A stretch of 64,000 nt of DNA from Foliamicus sp963666765 (lineage in GTDB: Bacteria; Pseudomonadota; Gammaproteobacteria; Steroidobacterales; Foliamicaceae). Every line of letters begins with the position of its first letter. Positions within the stretch are counted from its first letter, which is position 1. The stretch is taken from contig OY762933.1 in assembly GCA_963666765.1 (NCBI GenBank), positions 1,240,001 to 1,304,000 on the forward strand, read 5' to 3'. This document shows positions 44,904-53,814 of the stretch, in pieces. The notes under the pieces were generated by a model, which did not search any database, was not told the DNA's origin, and saw only the letters and a program-made list of their open reading frames with translations. Position numbers and translations under genes: made by a program.

Positions 44904-46334
44904 TCAGTCTTCTATGGGAAGCACGGTCATGGAATCGGTGTGGCCGGAAACACCGGTAATGGCGCCCTGGGTAATGATCACCAGGTCACCGGCCTCAAGG
45001 CCGCCCTCGTCCCGCAGACGCTCGAATATGGCGCGAAGGAGCTTGTCGGGCCGGGTTTCGGTCACGTCGAAACCCACCGGCACGACCCCCCGGTAGAGCG
45101 TGACCCGGCGTTGGGTGCCGGCATGGCGCGTCAGTGCGAAAATAGGAATATCCGAGCGGATACGCGACATCCAGAGCGCCGTGGCGCCCGATTCGGTCAG
45201 TGCGGCGATGGCCCGCACGTCCATGTGGTTGGCGGCGTACATGGCCGCCTTGGCAATGCCCTCGTCCACTCGCTCGAATGCGCCTTCGGTGACCGGGCTG
45301 GTTTCCATGCGGGCCGGCATCCAGGCTTCGGCGCCCCGGCAGATGGAAGCCATGGCGGCAACGGCTTCGGCGGCATACTCCCCCACCGCGCTTTCCGCCG
45401 AAAGCATCACTGCATCGGTTCCGTCCATGACCGCGTTGGAAACGTCCGAAACCTCCGCGCGGGTCGGCATTGGCCGGTCGATCATCGACTCCATCATCTG
45501 CGTAGCGGTTATGACGACCCGGTGCCGGTGCCGCGCGCGGCGAATAATCAACTTCTGCTGCCCGATCAGGCCCTCGTAACCGGTCTCTATTCCGAGATCT
45601 CCGCGCGCCACCATTACCGCGTCGGCGGCATCGAGGATTTCGTCGAGATTATCCAGCGCCTCCGACCGCTCGATCTTGGCGACAATGTGTGCTTTGCCCC
45701 CGGCTTCCCGTATCAGCCTGCGCGCAGTCTCGATGTCGGCGCGGTCGCGCACGAAGGACACGGCGATCCAGTCCAGCTCCGCTTCGGCTGCCAGCTTGAG
45801 ATCCCGGCGGTCCTCTTCGGTGAGTGCAGGCGCCGCAAGCAGCCCCCCGCCCCGCTTGTTCACGCCCTTGTGATCGGAAACCACGCCGCCGTGGACCACG
45901 CTGCAGTGCACTCTGGACCCGCGCGTCTGCTGCACCTTGAGCTCCACGTTCCCGTCGTCCATCAACATTGTGTCGCCGGGCGCCACATCCTCGCTGAGGG
46001 TGGTGAAATTCAGCCCGACGCCGTGCACGTCGCCCGCGTCGGGGTCCAGCTCCGGATCGAAAAAGAACTCGGCGCCGTCTTCCAGCCGCACCGGACCGTC
46101 CGCGAAACGGGCGATACGGATCTTCGGGCCCTGAAGGTCTCCCAGCAGGGCCACGCAACGGCCCAGTTCCGCGGCCGCCGCACGCGCCTCGGCAATGCGC
46201 CGATAGCGGACGTCCCAGTCGCCGTGCGAGAAATTGAGGCGCAGGGCGTCGGCGCCATTCTCCAGCACGCCGCGAAGGACTTCCGGCCGGTCGGTTGCGG
46301 GTCCCAGGGTCGCAATAATTTTGGTGCGCCGCAT
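44904..46334 (-). CDS. pyk: Pyruvate kinase
   Basis: 476 residues from ATG 46334 (MRRTKIIATLGPATDRPEVL), the conserved start. Motifs: LRLNFSHGDWD, GDLQGPKIRI, VMVARGDLGIETGYEG and ITATQMMESMIDRPMPTRAE, then DAVMLSAESAVGEYAAEAV. It makes pyruvate and ATP from phosphoenolpyruvate. It sits between pgk and mgtE. Confidence 0.96.
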   Translation of the reverse strand: MRRTKIIATLGPATDRPEVLRGVLENGADALRLNFSHGDWDVRYRRIAEARAAAAELGRCVALLGDLQGPKIRIARFADGPVRLEDGAEFFFDPELDPDAGDVHGVGLNFTTLSEDVAPGDTMLMDDGNVELKVQQTRGSRVHCSVVHGGVVSDHKGVNKRGGGLLAAPALTEEDRRDLKLAAEAELDWIAVSFVRDRADIETARRLIREAGGKAHIVAKIERSEALDNLDEILDAADAVMVARGDLGIETGYEGLIGQQKLIIRRARHRHRVVITATQMMESMIDRPMPTRAEVSDVSNAVMDGTDAVMLSAESAVGEYAAEAVAAMASICRGAEAWMPARMETSPVTEGAFERVDEGIAKAAMYAANHMDVRAIAALTESGATALWMSRIRSDIPIFALTRHAGTQRRVTLYRGVVPVGFDVTETRPDKLLRAIFERLRDEGGLEAGDLVIITQGAITGVSGHTDSMTVLPIED

Positions 46335-46400
46335 CAGCGCTGAATCATACACGCCGGACATGACCGTGCGATCTCCGTATTGAAAGAAAAAAATCAGTTA

Positions 46401-47558
46401 TTACGCGGCATTGAGAGCGGACAGGCCCGGCAGATCGCGCCCTTGCAGCCAGGCGAGCATGGCGCCCCCGCCGGTGCACAAGTGATCCAGTTCCGAGGCC
46501 AATCCGAGCTCGTCCAGCGCGCGCAAGGTGTCGCCTCCCCCGGCGAGGCGGAAAGCCGAACTGGCCGCGACCGCTTCCGCCACTGTGCGGGTACCGCCGG
46601 CAAACGCCCGGACCTCGAACAGGCCCAACGGCCCGTTCCACACCACGGCGCCGGCGCCGGCAATCGCCTGCGCGTAAATCTCCGCCGTGCGCGGCCCGAT
46701 GTCGAGGATCATTTCCTCGGGATTCACATCGTCAATCGGCGCGATTCGCGCGCGTTGCGGCGCGTGGGGCGACGGCGCCAGCACGGCGTCCACCGGCAAC
46801 ACAACGTCGGCGCTGCCGGACAGCACTTTCCGCGCCTCGGGATACATATCCGGCTCGGCGAGCGACGCCCCGAGCTCCACGCCGGTGGCGCCCAGCAGCG
46901 TATTGGCGATGCCGCCGCCCGGGATAAGCACATCCGCCTGCGAGGCAAGAGAACTCAGCACGCCCAGCTTGCCTGAAATCTTGGCGCCGCCGGCTATTGC
47001 CGTCAGCGGACGCGGCGGATCGGAAAACGCGGACCGCAAGGCCTTGAGCTCGGCCAGTAGCAGCGGACCCGCGCAGGCTTCCGGCGCTGCCCGGGCAACA
47101 GCTTGGACACTGGCGTGGGCCCGATGGGCGCTGCCGAAGGCATCCATCACGTAAAGGTCGCAGAGCGCCGCCATGCGCTTTCCGAGTTCCGGTGAGTTGT
47201 CCTTTTCCCCCGCGTTGAAGCGCACGTTCTCGCACAGGACCATCTGGCCGACGGAAACGTCCACGCCATCCAGCCAATCCCGCTTCAGCGGCACGGGGAT
47301 GCCGAGGGCGCGGCTGAGTTCCCCGGCGACGGGGGCCAGGGAGAACCGGGCGTCAAACGAACCTTCGGTCGGGCGCCCCAGGTGCGAGAGCAGAATCACC
47401 GCCGCATCGCGGTCCAGGCAATCGCGGATGGCCGGCAGCGCCGCATTGATGCGCTGGTCGTTGGCAACCCGTCCTCCCTCGATCGGGACGTTCAGATCCG
47501 CGCGAATCATGACCCGCCGTCCGGTGACGACGGCGGAGCTCAGCGCGGGAACCGTCAT
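46401..47558 (-). CDS. pgk: Phosphoglycerate kinase
   Basis: 385 residues. Typical: RVMIRADLNVPIEGGRVAND, LLSHLGRPTEG, GGAKISGKLGVLSSLASQAD and GGGDTLRALDELGL. It converts 1,3-bisphosphoglycerate to 3-phosphoglycerate with ATP formation. The ATG lies directly against an inverted-repeat element (47559-47724). The 20 bp before it on the coding strand, ending CACGGGCTGCTAG, have no good ribosome-binding site. Confidence 0.95.
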   Translation of the reverse strand: MTVPALSSAVVTGRRVMIRADLNVPIEGGRVANDQRINAALPAIRDCLDRDAAVILLSHLGRPTEGSFDARFSLAPVAGELSRALGIPVPLKRDWLDGVDVSVGQMVLCENVRFNAGEKDNSPELGKRMAALCDLYVMDAFGSAHRAHASVQAVARAAPEACAGPLLLAELKALRSAFSDPPRPLTAIAGGAKISGKLGVLSSLASQADVLIPGGGIANTLLGATGVELGASLAEPDMYPEARKVLSGSADVVLPVDAVLAPSPHAPQRARIAPIDDVNPEEMILDIGPRTAEIYAQAIAGAGAVVWNGPLGLFEVRAFAGGTRTVAEAVAASSAFRLAGGGDTLRALDELGLASELDHLCTGGGAMLAWLQGRDLPGLSALNAA

Positions 47559-47724
47559 CTAGCAGCCCGTGGCAAGATCCCGCGTCGCGCCGAGACCGGC
47601 GAGACGCCCGCCTGGCAAGGCGCGAGGAGCGCGCATATCGGGCATATGCAAGCGACGAGCAACGCAGTCCAGGCGGGATGGATCGTCGGTCGAATGCAGC
47701 GGGGCTTTTGCCACGGGCTGCTAG
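47559..47724. repeat. TA-flanked inverted-repeat element between gap and pgk
   Basis: CTAGCAGCCCGTGGCAA (47559-47575) is perfectly inverted at 47708-47724. The interior contains CAAGGCGCGAGGAGCG and AGCGACGAGCAACGC, the same core as in the 6747-7015 element, though the ends differ. TA flanks each inner repeat GCAGCCCGTGGCAA. The right end supplies the TAG stop of gap; the left end touches the pgk ATG. There is no gene inside. Confidence 0.75.
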
Positions 47725-48731
47725 GCTTCGAGCAAGGCCAGCGTGGTGTCCAGCATGCGGTTGGCGAATCCCCACTCGTTGTCGTACCAGGAGCACACCT
47801 TGACCAGGTCGCCGCCCAGGACCTTGGTCATGCCGGCGTCATAGACCGACGAATAAGGGCAATGATTGAAATCGGTGGAAACGAGGGGCTCGTCATTGAA
47901 GGCCAGCACACCGTTCAATTCGCCTTCGGCCGCAGCGCGCATGGCGGAATCGATTTCCTCCACCGTAGTCGTCCGCGAGGCGCGGAAAGTCAGGTCGACC
48001 AGCGATACGTTGATCGTGGGCACGCGCACGGAGAAGCCGTCCAGGCGACCGTCCAGTTCGGGCAGCACCAGCCCCACCGCGGCAGCCGCCCCGGTCCTGG
48101 TCGGAATCATCGACTGGGTTGCCGATCTCGCGCGCCGCAGGTCCTTGTGGTACACGTCGGTCAGCACCTGGTCGTTGGTGTAGCTGTGGACGGTGTTCAT
48201 GATGCCCTGCTCTATGCCCACCGCCTCGTGCAGCACCTTGGCCAGCGGCGCCAGGCAGTTGGTGGTGCAGGAAGCGTTGGAAATGATCGAGTGGTTCGAT
48301 CGCAGAATGTCGTGATTGACGCCGTAAACCACCGTGGCGTCGACCTCCTTGCCCGCAGGCGCGGAGATCACGACCCGCCCGGCCCCGGCGCTCAGGTGCG
48401 CCCCGGCCCTGTCACGCGTGCGGAACAAGCCGGTGCATTCCAGCACCGCGTCCACGCCCAGCTCCGCCCAGGGCAGCTGCCCCGGATCGCGCTCGGCCAG
48501 CACGCGCACGCGGTCTCCGTCCACCAGCATGTCGTCGCCCTCCATCGCCACCTCGGCGCCGAAACGCCCGTGTGCGGTGTCGTAGCGCGTCAGGTGCACG
48601 TTGGTATGGGTGTCGCCAAGGTCATTGATCGCGACGATCTGCAGCGCGCCGCGCTTCCCTTCTTCGTAAAGGGCGCGCAGGATGCAGCGCCCGATTCGAC
48701 CGTAGCCGTTAATTGCAATTCTTGCCGTCAC
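47721..48731 (-). CDS. gap: Glyceraldehyde-3-phosphate dehydrogenase
   Basis: 336 residues: INGYGRIGRCILRALYE for NAD binding, the Asp of AINDLGD favouring NAD, and the catalytic SNASCTTNCLAPLAKVL. It then has MNTVHSYTNDQ, RRARSATQSMIPTRTGAA and WYDNEWGFANRML. It oxidises glyceraldehyde-3-phosphate. It is 9 bp downstream of tkt. Some ends of the protein (LLEA) come right before the inverted-repeat element. Confidence 0.96.
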   Translation of the reverse strand: MTARIAINGYGRIGRCILRALYEEGKRGALQIVAINDLGDTHTNVHLTRYDTAHGRFGAEVAMEGDDMLVDGDRVRVLAERDPGQLPWAELGVDAVLECTGLFRTRDRAGAHLSAGAGRVVISAPAGKEVDATVVYGVNHDILRSNHSIISNASCTTNCLAPLAKVLHEAVGIEQGIMNTVHSYTNDQVLTDVYHKDLRRARSATQSMIPTRTGAAAAVGLVLPELDGRLDGFSVRVPTINVSLVDLTFRASRTTTVEEIDSAMRAAAEGELNGVLAFNDEPLVSTDFNHCPYSSVYDAGMTKVLGGDLVKVCSWYDNEWGFANRMLDTTLALLEA

Positions 48732-48740
48732 TCTATTTCC

Positions 48741-50774
48741 TCAGTCTGACTTCAGGCCACGCACTTCGGCGACGGTCTCGCGGGCCAACGCCGCAACCGC
48801 TTCCGCCGTAAATCCAAAATGTTCGAACAACTCACCGCCGGGCGCCGATGCGCCGTACCGGCTTATCCCCAGCACGCGCCCATGGGGGCCGGTGATTCCT
48901 GGCCATCCCCTGGGGACGCCCGCTTCCACCGCGACCCGCGCCCGTACGCCCGCTGGCAGCACCGACTCGCGGTAACCGGGATCCTGCTGCATGAACATGT
49001 ATACACAAGGCATTGAGACCACCCGCGCGGCAATGCCCTCGCCCTCAAGCTCCGCTGCCGCGGCCATCGCCAGCTGCACTTCCGAGCCCGTCGCAATCAG
49101 CAACACGTGGGGCGACTCAGCCGCTTCCTGCTTCAGCACATAGCCGCCGCGGGCCACATCGGCCAGCTGCCCCGGGGTGCGCGCCTGCGCCGGCAGACCC
49201 TGCCGCGTGAGCACCAGGCTGGTAGGACCGTCCCGGCGCTCGATCGCCTCGCGCCAGGCCACCGCCGTTTCCACCGAGTCGCATGGCCGCCAGACACGCA
49301 TGTTGGGAATGATGCGCAGCGATTCCAGGTGTTCGATCGGCTGGTGAGTGGGACCGTCTTCGCCCAGCCCGATCGAATCGTGCGTGAACACGAATATGCA
49401 GGGCTGGCGCATGAGCGCGGCCATGCGCAGCGCGTTGCGCTGGTAATCGGAGAAAGTAAGGAAGGTGCCGCCGTAGGGAATGAAGCCTCCGTGCAGCGCC
49501 AGGCCGTTGAGCATGGCGCCCATGGCGAACTCGCGAACGCCGAAATATACGTAGTTGCCGCCGCCTTCGGACGTTACGGCAACGGACCCGGAATGGAGCG
49601 TGCAGTTGGAACCGGTCAGGTCCGCCGAACCGCCCACCATTTCCGGAAGCATCGGAGCGAAAGCCTCCAGCGCGCCCAGCGAGGCCTTGCGCGTGGCCTG
49701 GGTCTTATGCTCGGCTGCGATTTTCTCTATCGCCCGCGTCGCCGACGCTTCCCAGTCGTCCGGCAGCCTGCCGTCCATCCGCCGCCGGAACTCCGCAGCC
49801 TGCTCCGGATACGCATCGCCATACGCGGCGAAACGTTCATCCCACTTCTCGACCTGCCGATCGCCGCGGTCGCGGATGTCCCAGCCCCGGCGGATGTCCT
49901 CGGGCACCTCGAACGGCGCATGCGGCCAGTTCAGCTCCCTGCGCGCGGCCTCGATCTCCGCTTCGCCCAGGGGCGCGCCGTGCGTATCCGCGGTGCCCTG
50001 CTTGTTCGGCGCACCGAAACCGATCACGGTCCGGGCGCACACCAGGCTGGGGCGGTCCTCGTCGGCGCAGGCCTCGTCCAGCGCCCGGCGCAGGGCTTCG
50101 GGGTCATGGCCGTCGACATCGCGCACCACGTGCCAGCCGTAGGCCTGGAACCTGGCGGGCGTATCGTCGCGGAACCACCCGCCGACTTCCCCGTCGATCG
50201 AGATGCCGTTGTCGTCGTAGATGCAGATCAGCTTGCCGAGGCCCAGCACGCCGGCCAGCGAGCAGGCTTCGTGCGAGATGCCCTCCATCAGGCAGCCATC
50301 GCCCAGCAACACCCAGGTCCTGTGGTCGACGATTTCATGCTCCGCACGGTTGAACTCGGCCGCCAGAAGCCGTTCCCCCAGCGCCATGCCCACTGCGTTG
50401 GCCAGGCCCTGCCCAAGGGGTCCGGTGGTAGTCTCGATACCGATTTCGACGTTGAGTTCCGGGTGGCCGGCCGTATGCGAGCCAAGCTGGCGGAACGCTT
50501 TCAGCTGGTCGAGGTCCAGGGCGTAGCCGGCCAGGTGCGCGGCGCCGTACAGGAGCATGGATCCATGGCCGTTGGACAGCACCAGCCGGTCGCGATCCAC
50601 CCAGTGAGGCTGCCGCGGCGCCACCTTGAGATAATCCGAGTAAAGCAACTCCGCGATGTCCGCCATCCCCATGGGCATGCCGGGATGGCCGGAGTTGGCG
50701 CGCTGCACGGCATCCATGGCCAGCGCGCGAAGGGCGTTTGCGCGCTCCCGGCGCGCGGTTGCTAGCTCCGCCAC
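48741..50774 (-). CDS. tkt: Transketolase
   Basis: 677 residues. Thiamine-diphosphate features include NSGHPGMPMGMADIAE, LLGDGCLMEGISHEACSLAG and THDSIGLGEDGPTHQPIEHL. It transfers two-carbon units in the pentose phosphate pathway and supplies glyceraldehyde-3-phosphate for the gap, pgk and pyk enzymes downstream. Its start overlaps the end of the thioredoxin-like gene by 13 bp. No aldolase gene follows in this run, although one often does. Confidence 0.96.
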   Translation of the reverse strand: MAELATARRERANALRALAMDAVQRANSGHPGMPMGMADIAELLYSDYLKVAPRQPHWVDRDRLVLSNGHGSMLLYGAAHLAGYALDLDQLKAFRQLGSHTAGHPELNVEIGIETTTGPLGQGLANAVGMALGERLLAAEFNRAEHEIVDHRTWVLLGDGCLMEGISHEACSLAGVLGLGKLICIYDDNGISIDGEVGGWFRDDTPARFQAYGWHVVRDVDGHDPEALRRALDEACADEDRPSLVCARTVIGFGAPNKQGTADTHGAPLGEAEIEAARRELNWPHAPFEVPEDIRRGWDIRDRGDRQVEKWDERFAAYGDAYPEQAAEFRRRMDGRLPDDWEASATRAIEKIAAEHKTQATRKASLGALEAFAPMLPEMVGGSADLTGSNCTLHSGSVAVTSEGGGNYVYFGVREFAMGAMLNGLALHGGFIPYGGTFLTFSDYQRNALRMAALMRQPCIFVFTHDSIGLGEDGPTHQPIEHLESLRIIPNMRVWRPCDSVETAVAWREAIERRDGPTSLVLTRQGLPAQARTPGQLADVARGGYVLKQEAAESPHVLLIATGSEVQLAMAAAAELEGEGIAARVVSMPCVYMFMQQDPGYRESVLPAGVRARVAVEAGVPRGWPGITGPHGRVLGISRYGASAPGGELFEHFGFTAEAVAALARETVAEVRGLKSD

Positions 50775-51313
50775 TTGATTGAACAGCCCTGGCTGGAGTT
50801 CTGGCTGCGCGGGCCTTGTCCAGTCCTTGCGATCCGGACCATTGCGTCGAACAGTTCGCGCGGCGCGTCCGGGGGCGCGGGGCGCGAACCGCTGGAATCG
50901 AGCCGGCCACGGTACTGCAGTTCAAGATCGCCGTTGTAGCCGAAGAAGTCCGGCGTGCAGACCGCGCCGTAGCTGCGCGCCACCTCCTGCGATTCGTCGT
51001 GCAAGTACGGAAAACCGAAACCCGCCTGTTCGGCCAGAGACGCCATTCGCGGCGGAGAGTCCGCCGGGTAGCGGATCACGTCATTGGGCATGATCGCAAC
51101 GCTGCCGATTCCGTGCTCCTGCAATTCGGCGGTGTCGCGCGAAAGCTTCCCGAGGATGGCCTGTACGTACGGGCAATGGTTGCAGATGAACATCACCAGC
51201 GTGCCGTTCTCGCCGGCGCAGTCCTGAAGACTGAACTCGCGCCCGGACGGGTCCGGCAGGTTGAAAGGCGGCGCGGGCGCGCCGAAATCGCAGGGAGGCG
51301 GACCCATCAGCAT
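50762..51313 (-). CDS. Thioredoxin-family (AhpC/TSA-like) protein
   Basis: 183 residues without a clear signal peptide. It has the redoxin fold start (GAPAPPFNLPDPSGREFSL), then VMFICNHCPYVQAILGKL with a CxxC active site (CNHC), and CTPDFFGYNGDLELQYRGRL. Family members are probable thiol-disulfide oxidoreductases or peroxiredoxin-like proteins of unknown partner. It heads the tkt-gap-pgk-pyk-mgtE run, overlapping tkt by 13 bp. Confidence 0.85.
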   Translation of the reverse strand: MLMGPPPCDFGAPAPPFNLPDPSGREFSLQDCAGENGTLVMFICNHCPYVQAILGKLSRDTAELQEHGIGSVAIMPNDVIRYPADSPPRMASLAEQAGFGFPYLHDESQEVARSYGAVCTPDFFGYNGDLELQYRGRLDSSGSRPAPPDAPRELFDAMVRIARTGQGPRSQNSSQGCSIKWRS

Positions 51314-51324
51314 GGTGTGCTCCT

Positions 51325-51384
51325 AGTGTGCTGTCCCATAAGTTCCTTGCCTTTCAGAACGGGCCGGCCGCACTGATGCAAGGC
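51325..51384. repeat. Dispersed repeat (AGTGTGCTGTCCCAT family), second long copy
   Basis: AGTGTGCTGTCCCATAAG followed by TTCCTTGCC, TTTCAGAACGGGCC and GATGCAAGGC aligns with 13432-13491. The first 18 bp are identical to 32334-32351. It begins 12 bp upstream of the thioredoxin-like gene, in its probable promoter or leader. Confidence 0.6.
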
Positions 51385-51519
51385 AATTTGAACTGGCCGC
51401 CGAAAGCTTCCACGGAAGGCGGGAAGTTTATCATGCAGGCCGTTCCCGATAAACGCCGCGGCAGGACTCATAAGCGGCGCGGCGGGAGTTTTCGGCGGCT
51501 GTCCGCTTATTATTGGCGC

Positions 51520-52098
51520 ATGCGTACCGGGACCCCGCTTTTTCCCCTGCCGACGGTCCTTTTTCCGGAGGGACCGCTGCCCCTGAGGGTGTTCGAGCCC
51601 CGCTACGTGGACATGGTCGGCCGGTGCATGCGCGATGACGAGCCCTTCGGCGTGGTCCGCATCGAGGACAACGGCGAGTCGTCCTCCGAAGAGAGGTTGT
51701 GCAGGACCGGAACCCTTGCGATCATTGCCGACTGGTTTCAGAGCGACGGCGGTCTTCTGGGCATACTGGCCATCGGCTCCCTCAGGTTCCAGCTCCACGC
51801 CACGGCCCTGCAGCCGGACGGACTGCGGGTGGGCGACATCGAGGAGCTGCCGCCCGAACCCCAGGTTCCCCTGCCGCCGGAATTCCTTTCCATGAGCTCC
51901 GCATTGCAGCACCTGATTCAAAAGCTGGACCGCCTTTACCAGGGCATTGAAACGCGCTTCGACGACGCCAGTTGGGTGAGCCTGCGGCTGGCCGAGATCC
52001 TGCCTATCGGCCTGGAGCACAAGCAGCATTGCCTGGAGCTTGAGGACCCGCTGGAACGCTTGCGCTATCTTCGCCCGCTGATGCGCGTGAGCCGCTAG
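51520..52098 (+). CDS. LON peptidase substrate-binding domain protein
   Basis: 192 residues from ATG 51520 (MRTGTPLFPLPTVLFPEGPL); the open frame further upstream is repeat-derived. The domain matches the N-terminal substrate-binding domain of Lon (LPLRVFEPRYVDMVGRCM, PFGVVRI) with no ATPase or protease part, as in many stand-alone bacterial proteins. The function is unknown. It lies 6 bp upstream of the crotonase gene. Confidence 0.88.
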   Translation: MRTGTPLFPLPTVLFPEGPLPLRVFEPRYVDMVGRCMRDDEPFGVVRIEDNGESSSEERLCRTGTLAIIADWFQSDGGLLGILAIGSLRFQLHATALQPDGLRVGDIEELPPEPQVPLPPEFLSMSSALQHLIQKLDRLYQGIETRFDDASWVSLRLAEILPIGLEHKQHCLELEDPLERLRYLRPLMRVSR

Positions 52099-52104
52099 AC
52101 ACTG

Positions 52105-52881
52105 GTGTCCACCGAAATGCTGCAAGTGGAAGAGCGCGCAGGCGGCCTGCTTCGCCTGACGCTCAATCGCCCGCGGCAGCACAATGCGCTGAGCTTTGCG
52201 CTGCTGGATGAACTGCGGGAAACGCTTGAGAACCACGCTCAGGACGCGGCGCTCAAGTGCGTAATCATCACCGGCGCCGGCGACAAGTCATTTTGCGCCG
52301 GGGGCGACCTGCACGAACTCGACTCGATGCGGTCGCTTGACGACGCCCGCCAGATCTCGCGCATCGGGCGCCGGGCGCTGGACACAGTGCGCTATTTCCC
52401 GGTTCCGGTGGCCGCAGCGCTGAACGGCGACGCTTTGGGCGGAGGCGCCGAACTGGCGCTGGCCTGCGACCACACACTGGCGGCAGGACATGCGCGGCTG
52501 GGCTTCCTGCAGGCGCAGCTCAACCTCATGACCGCCTGGGGCGGGGCGGCGGACGTCATTGCGCGTTGCGGCAGCGCGAGAAGCATGGGGCTGCTGCTCA
52601 GGGCGAAGCGCATGAGCGCGGAAGAGGCGCTTGAAGCGGGCCTCATAGACGAAGTGTGCGAAGAGCACCAGAAGGTGGACGAACTGGCGCTGGCCTGGAG
52701 CGCTGCGATGATGGAGCGCAGTCGCGCCGTGCTTCGTGGACAAAAAGCGTTGGCGATCATCCTGCGCAGGCGCATGCACGACGCGCTGTCGGAAGCCGAG
52801 GAGCAGCACATGGCCAACGCCTGGACCGATCCCGCACACTGGGAGGCTGTGCGCCGGAGTTTTTCCGCAAAGAAGTCATAA
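52105..52881 (+). CDS. Enoyl-CoA hydratase/isomerase family protein
   Basis: 258 residues from GTG 52105 (ATG 52117 is an alternative). Crotonase marks are NRPRQHNALSFALLDEL, the oxyanion-hole segment SFCAGGDLHELD and GDALGGGAELALACD. The first glutamate (GAELAL) is present, but where hydratases have the second (PExxxG) this protein has LQAQLNLMTAWGG. A simple hydratase is therefore less likely; decarboxylase-type crotonases also lack that Glu. The substrate is unknown. Confidence 0.85.
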   Translation: MSTEMLQVEERAGGLLRLTLNRPRQHNALSFALLDELRETLENHAQDAALKCVIITGAGDKSFCAGGDLHELDSMRSLDDARQISRIGRRALDTVRYFPVPVAAALNGDALGGGAELALACDHTLAAGHARLGFLQAQLNLMTAWGGAADVIARCGSARSMGLLLRAKRMSAEEALEAGLIDEVCEEHQKVDELALAWSAAMMERSRAVLRGQKALAIILRRRMHDALSEAEEQHMANAWTDPAHWEAVRRSFSAKKS

Positions 52882-52897
52882 GGGAGTCGCACGGATC

Positions 52898-53773
52898 ATG
52901 AATACGGGTTTTCGCTGGCCGGGCGGCGCCGGCCTCGCGCTTTCGGTGGTGCTCAACATCGAGGAAGGCGCCGAGGCCAAACCCGGGGACGGCGATTCGC
53001 GCCCCGATCCCGTGGATGAACTCGGGATTGCGTTGCGCGGCCCGGGACCCAACCTGCCCAACGAGAGCAACTACCAGTACGGCGTTCGCGCGGGAGCGCC
53101 CCGCCTGCTCGACATTATCGACGGCTACGGCGCCCCATGCACCGTGACGGCGGCGGCGCTGGCGCTTGAGCGCGAGCCGCAACTCGCCGAGCGGCTGGCG
53201 CAAAGCCATCATGAAGTCTGCGCGCACGGGTTCCGCTGGTCCTTCCAGCACCGCATGGAAGAGGACGAGGAACGCGAATTCATTCGCAAGGCCGCGGACA
53301 GCATCGAGGCCTCCGTCGGCCGGCGTCCGCAGGGATGGCTGTCGCGTTACCTGTTTACGGATAACACTCGGCGGCTGCTCTCGGAAGAGGGATATGGCTA
53401 TCACATGGACGACTTCAGCGGCGACCTGCCGTGGTGGGACGATGCCGGATCACAGCCGATGCTGGTGTTGCCCTATGCACTGGACACCAACGACATGAAG
53501 ATGTGGAATGCGCCCTCTTACACGGCGCGGGCCTGGCTCGACTACCTGAACGACAGCCTGGACCGGATGCTCAAGGAAGCCCGCAGCGAACCCAAGATGA
53601 TGTCGGTAGGGATCCATGCCCGCATTGCCGGGCGGCCCGGACGCGCCGCGGCCTTCGACTCTTTCCTGGCGCGCGCCCTGACCCGCCCGGGCGTATGGAT
53701 CGCCACCCGTTTGCAGATCGCCGAGGCCTGGCGGACCGCCCACCCGCCCCCCGTACGAGCGGACGATCCCTGA
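52898..53773 (+). CDS. Polysaccharide deacetylase-family (PuuE-like) protein
   Basis: 291 residues from ATG 52898. It resembles the PuuE/allantoinase branch of NodB-like proteins: LALSVVLNIEEGAEAKPGDG, VCAHGFRWSFQH and DTNDMKMWN. Members hydrolyse amide bonds, for example allantoin, or have unknown substrates. The metal-binding pattern differs from true chitin deacetylases. The stop codon TGA (53771) is the first base triplet of the direct repeat that bounds the defence island. Confidence 0.8.
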   Translation: MNTGFRWPGGAGLALSVVLNIEEGAEAKPGDGDSRPDPVDELGIALRGPGPNLPNESNYQYGVRAGAPRLLDIIDGYGAPCTVTAAALALEREPQLAERLAQSHHEVCAHGFRWSFQHRMEEDEEREFIRKAADSIEASVGRRPQGWLSRYLFTDNTRRLLSEEGYGYHMDDFSGDLPWWDDAGSQPMLVLPYALDTNDMKMWNAPSYTARAWLDYLNDSLDRMLKEARSEPKMMSVGIHARIAGRPGRAAAFDSFLARALTRPGVWIATRLQIAEAWRTAHPPPVRADDP

Positions 53774-53814
53774 TCACGACCACGAACGAGTGTCGAGCAG
53801 TCCCCGGAGGCGAG
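53771..53814 (+). repeat. 44-bp direct repeat, left border of the defence island
   Basis: TGATCACGACCACGAACGAG and on to GTCCCCGGAGGCGAG matches 60476-60519 at 38 of 44 positions without gaps. In the right copy the repeat starts a small gene with a good ribosome-binding site; in this copy the ATG has become ACG. Confidence 0.65.
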
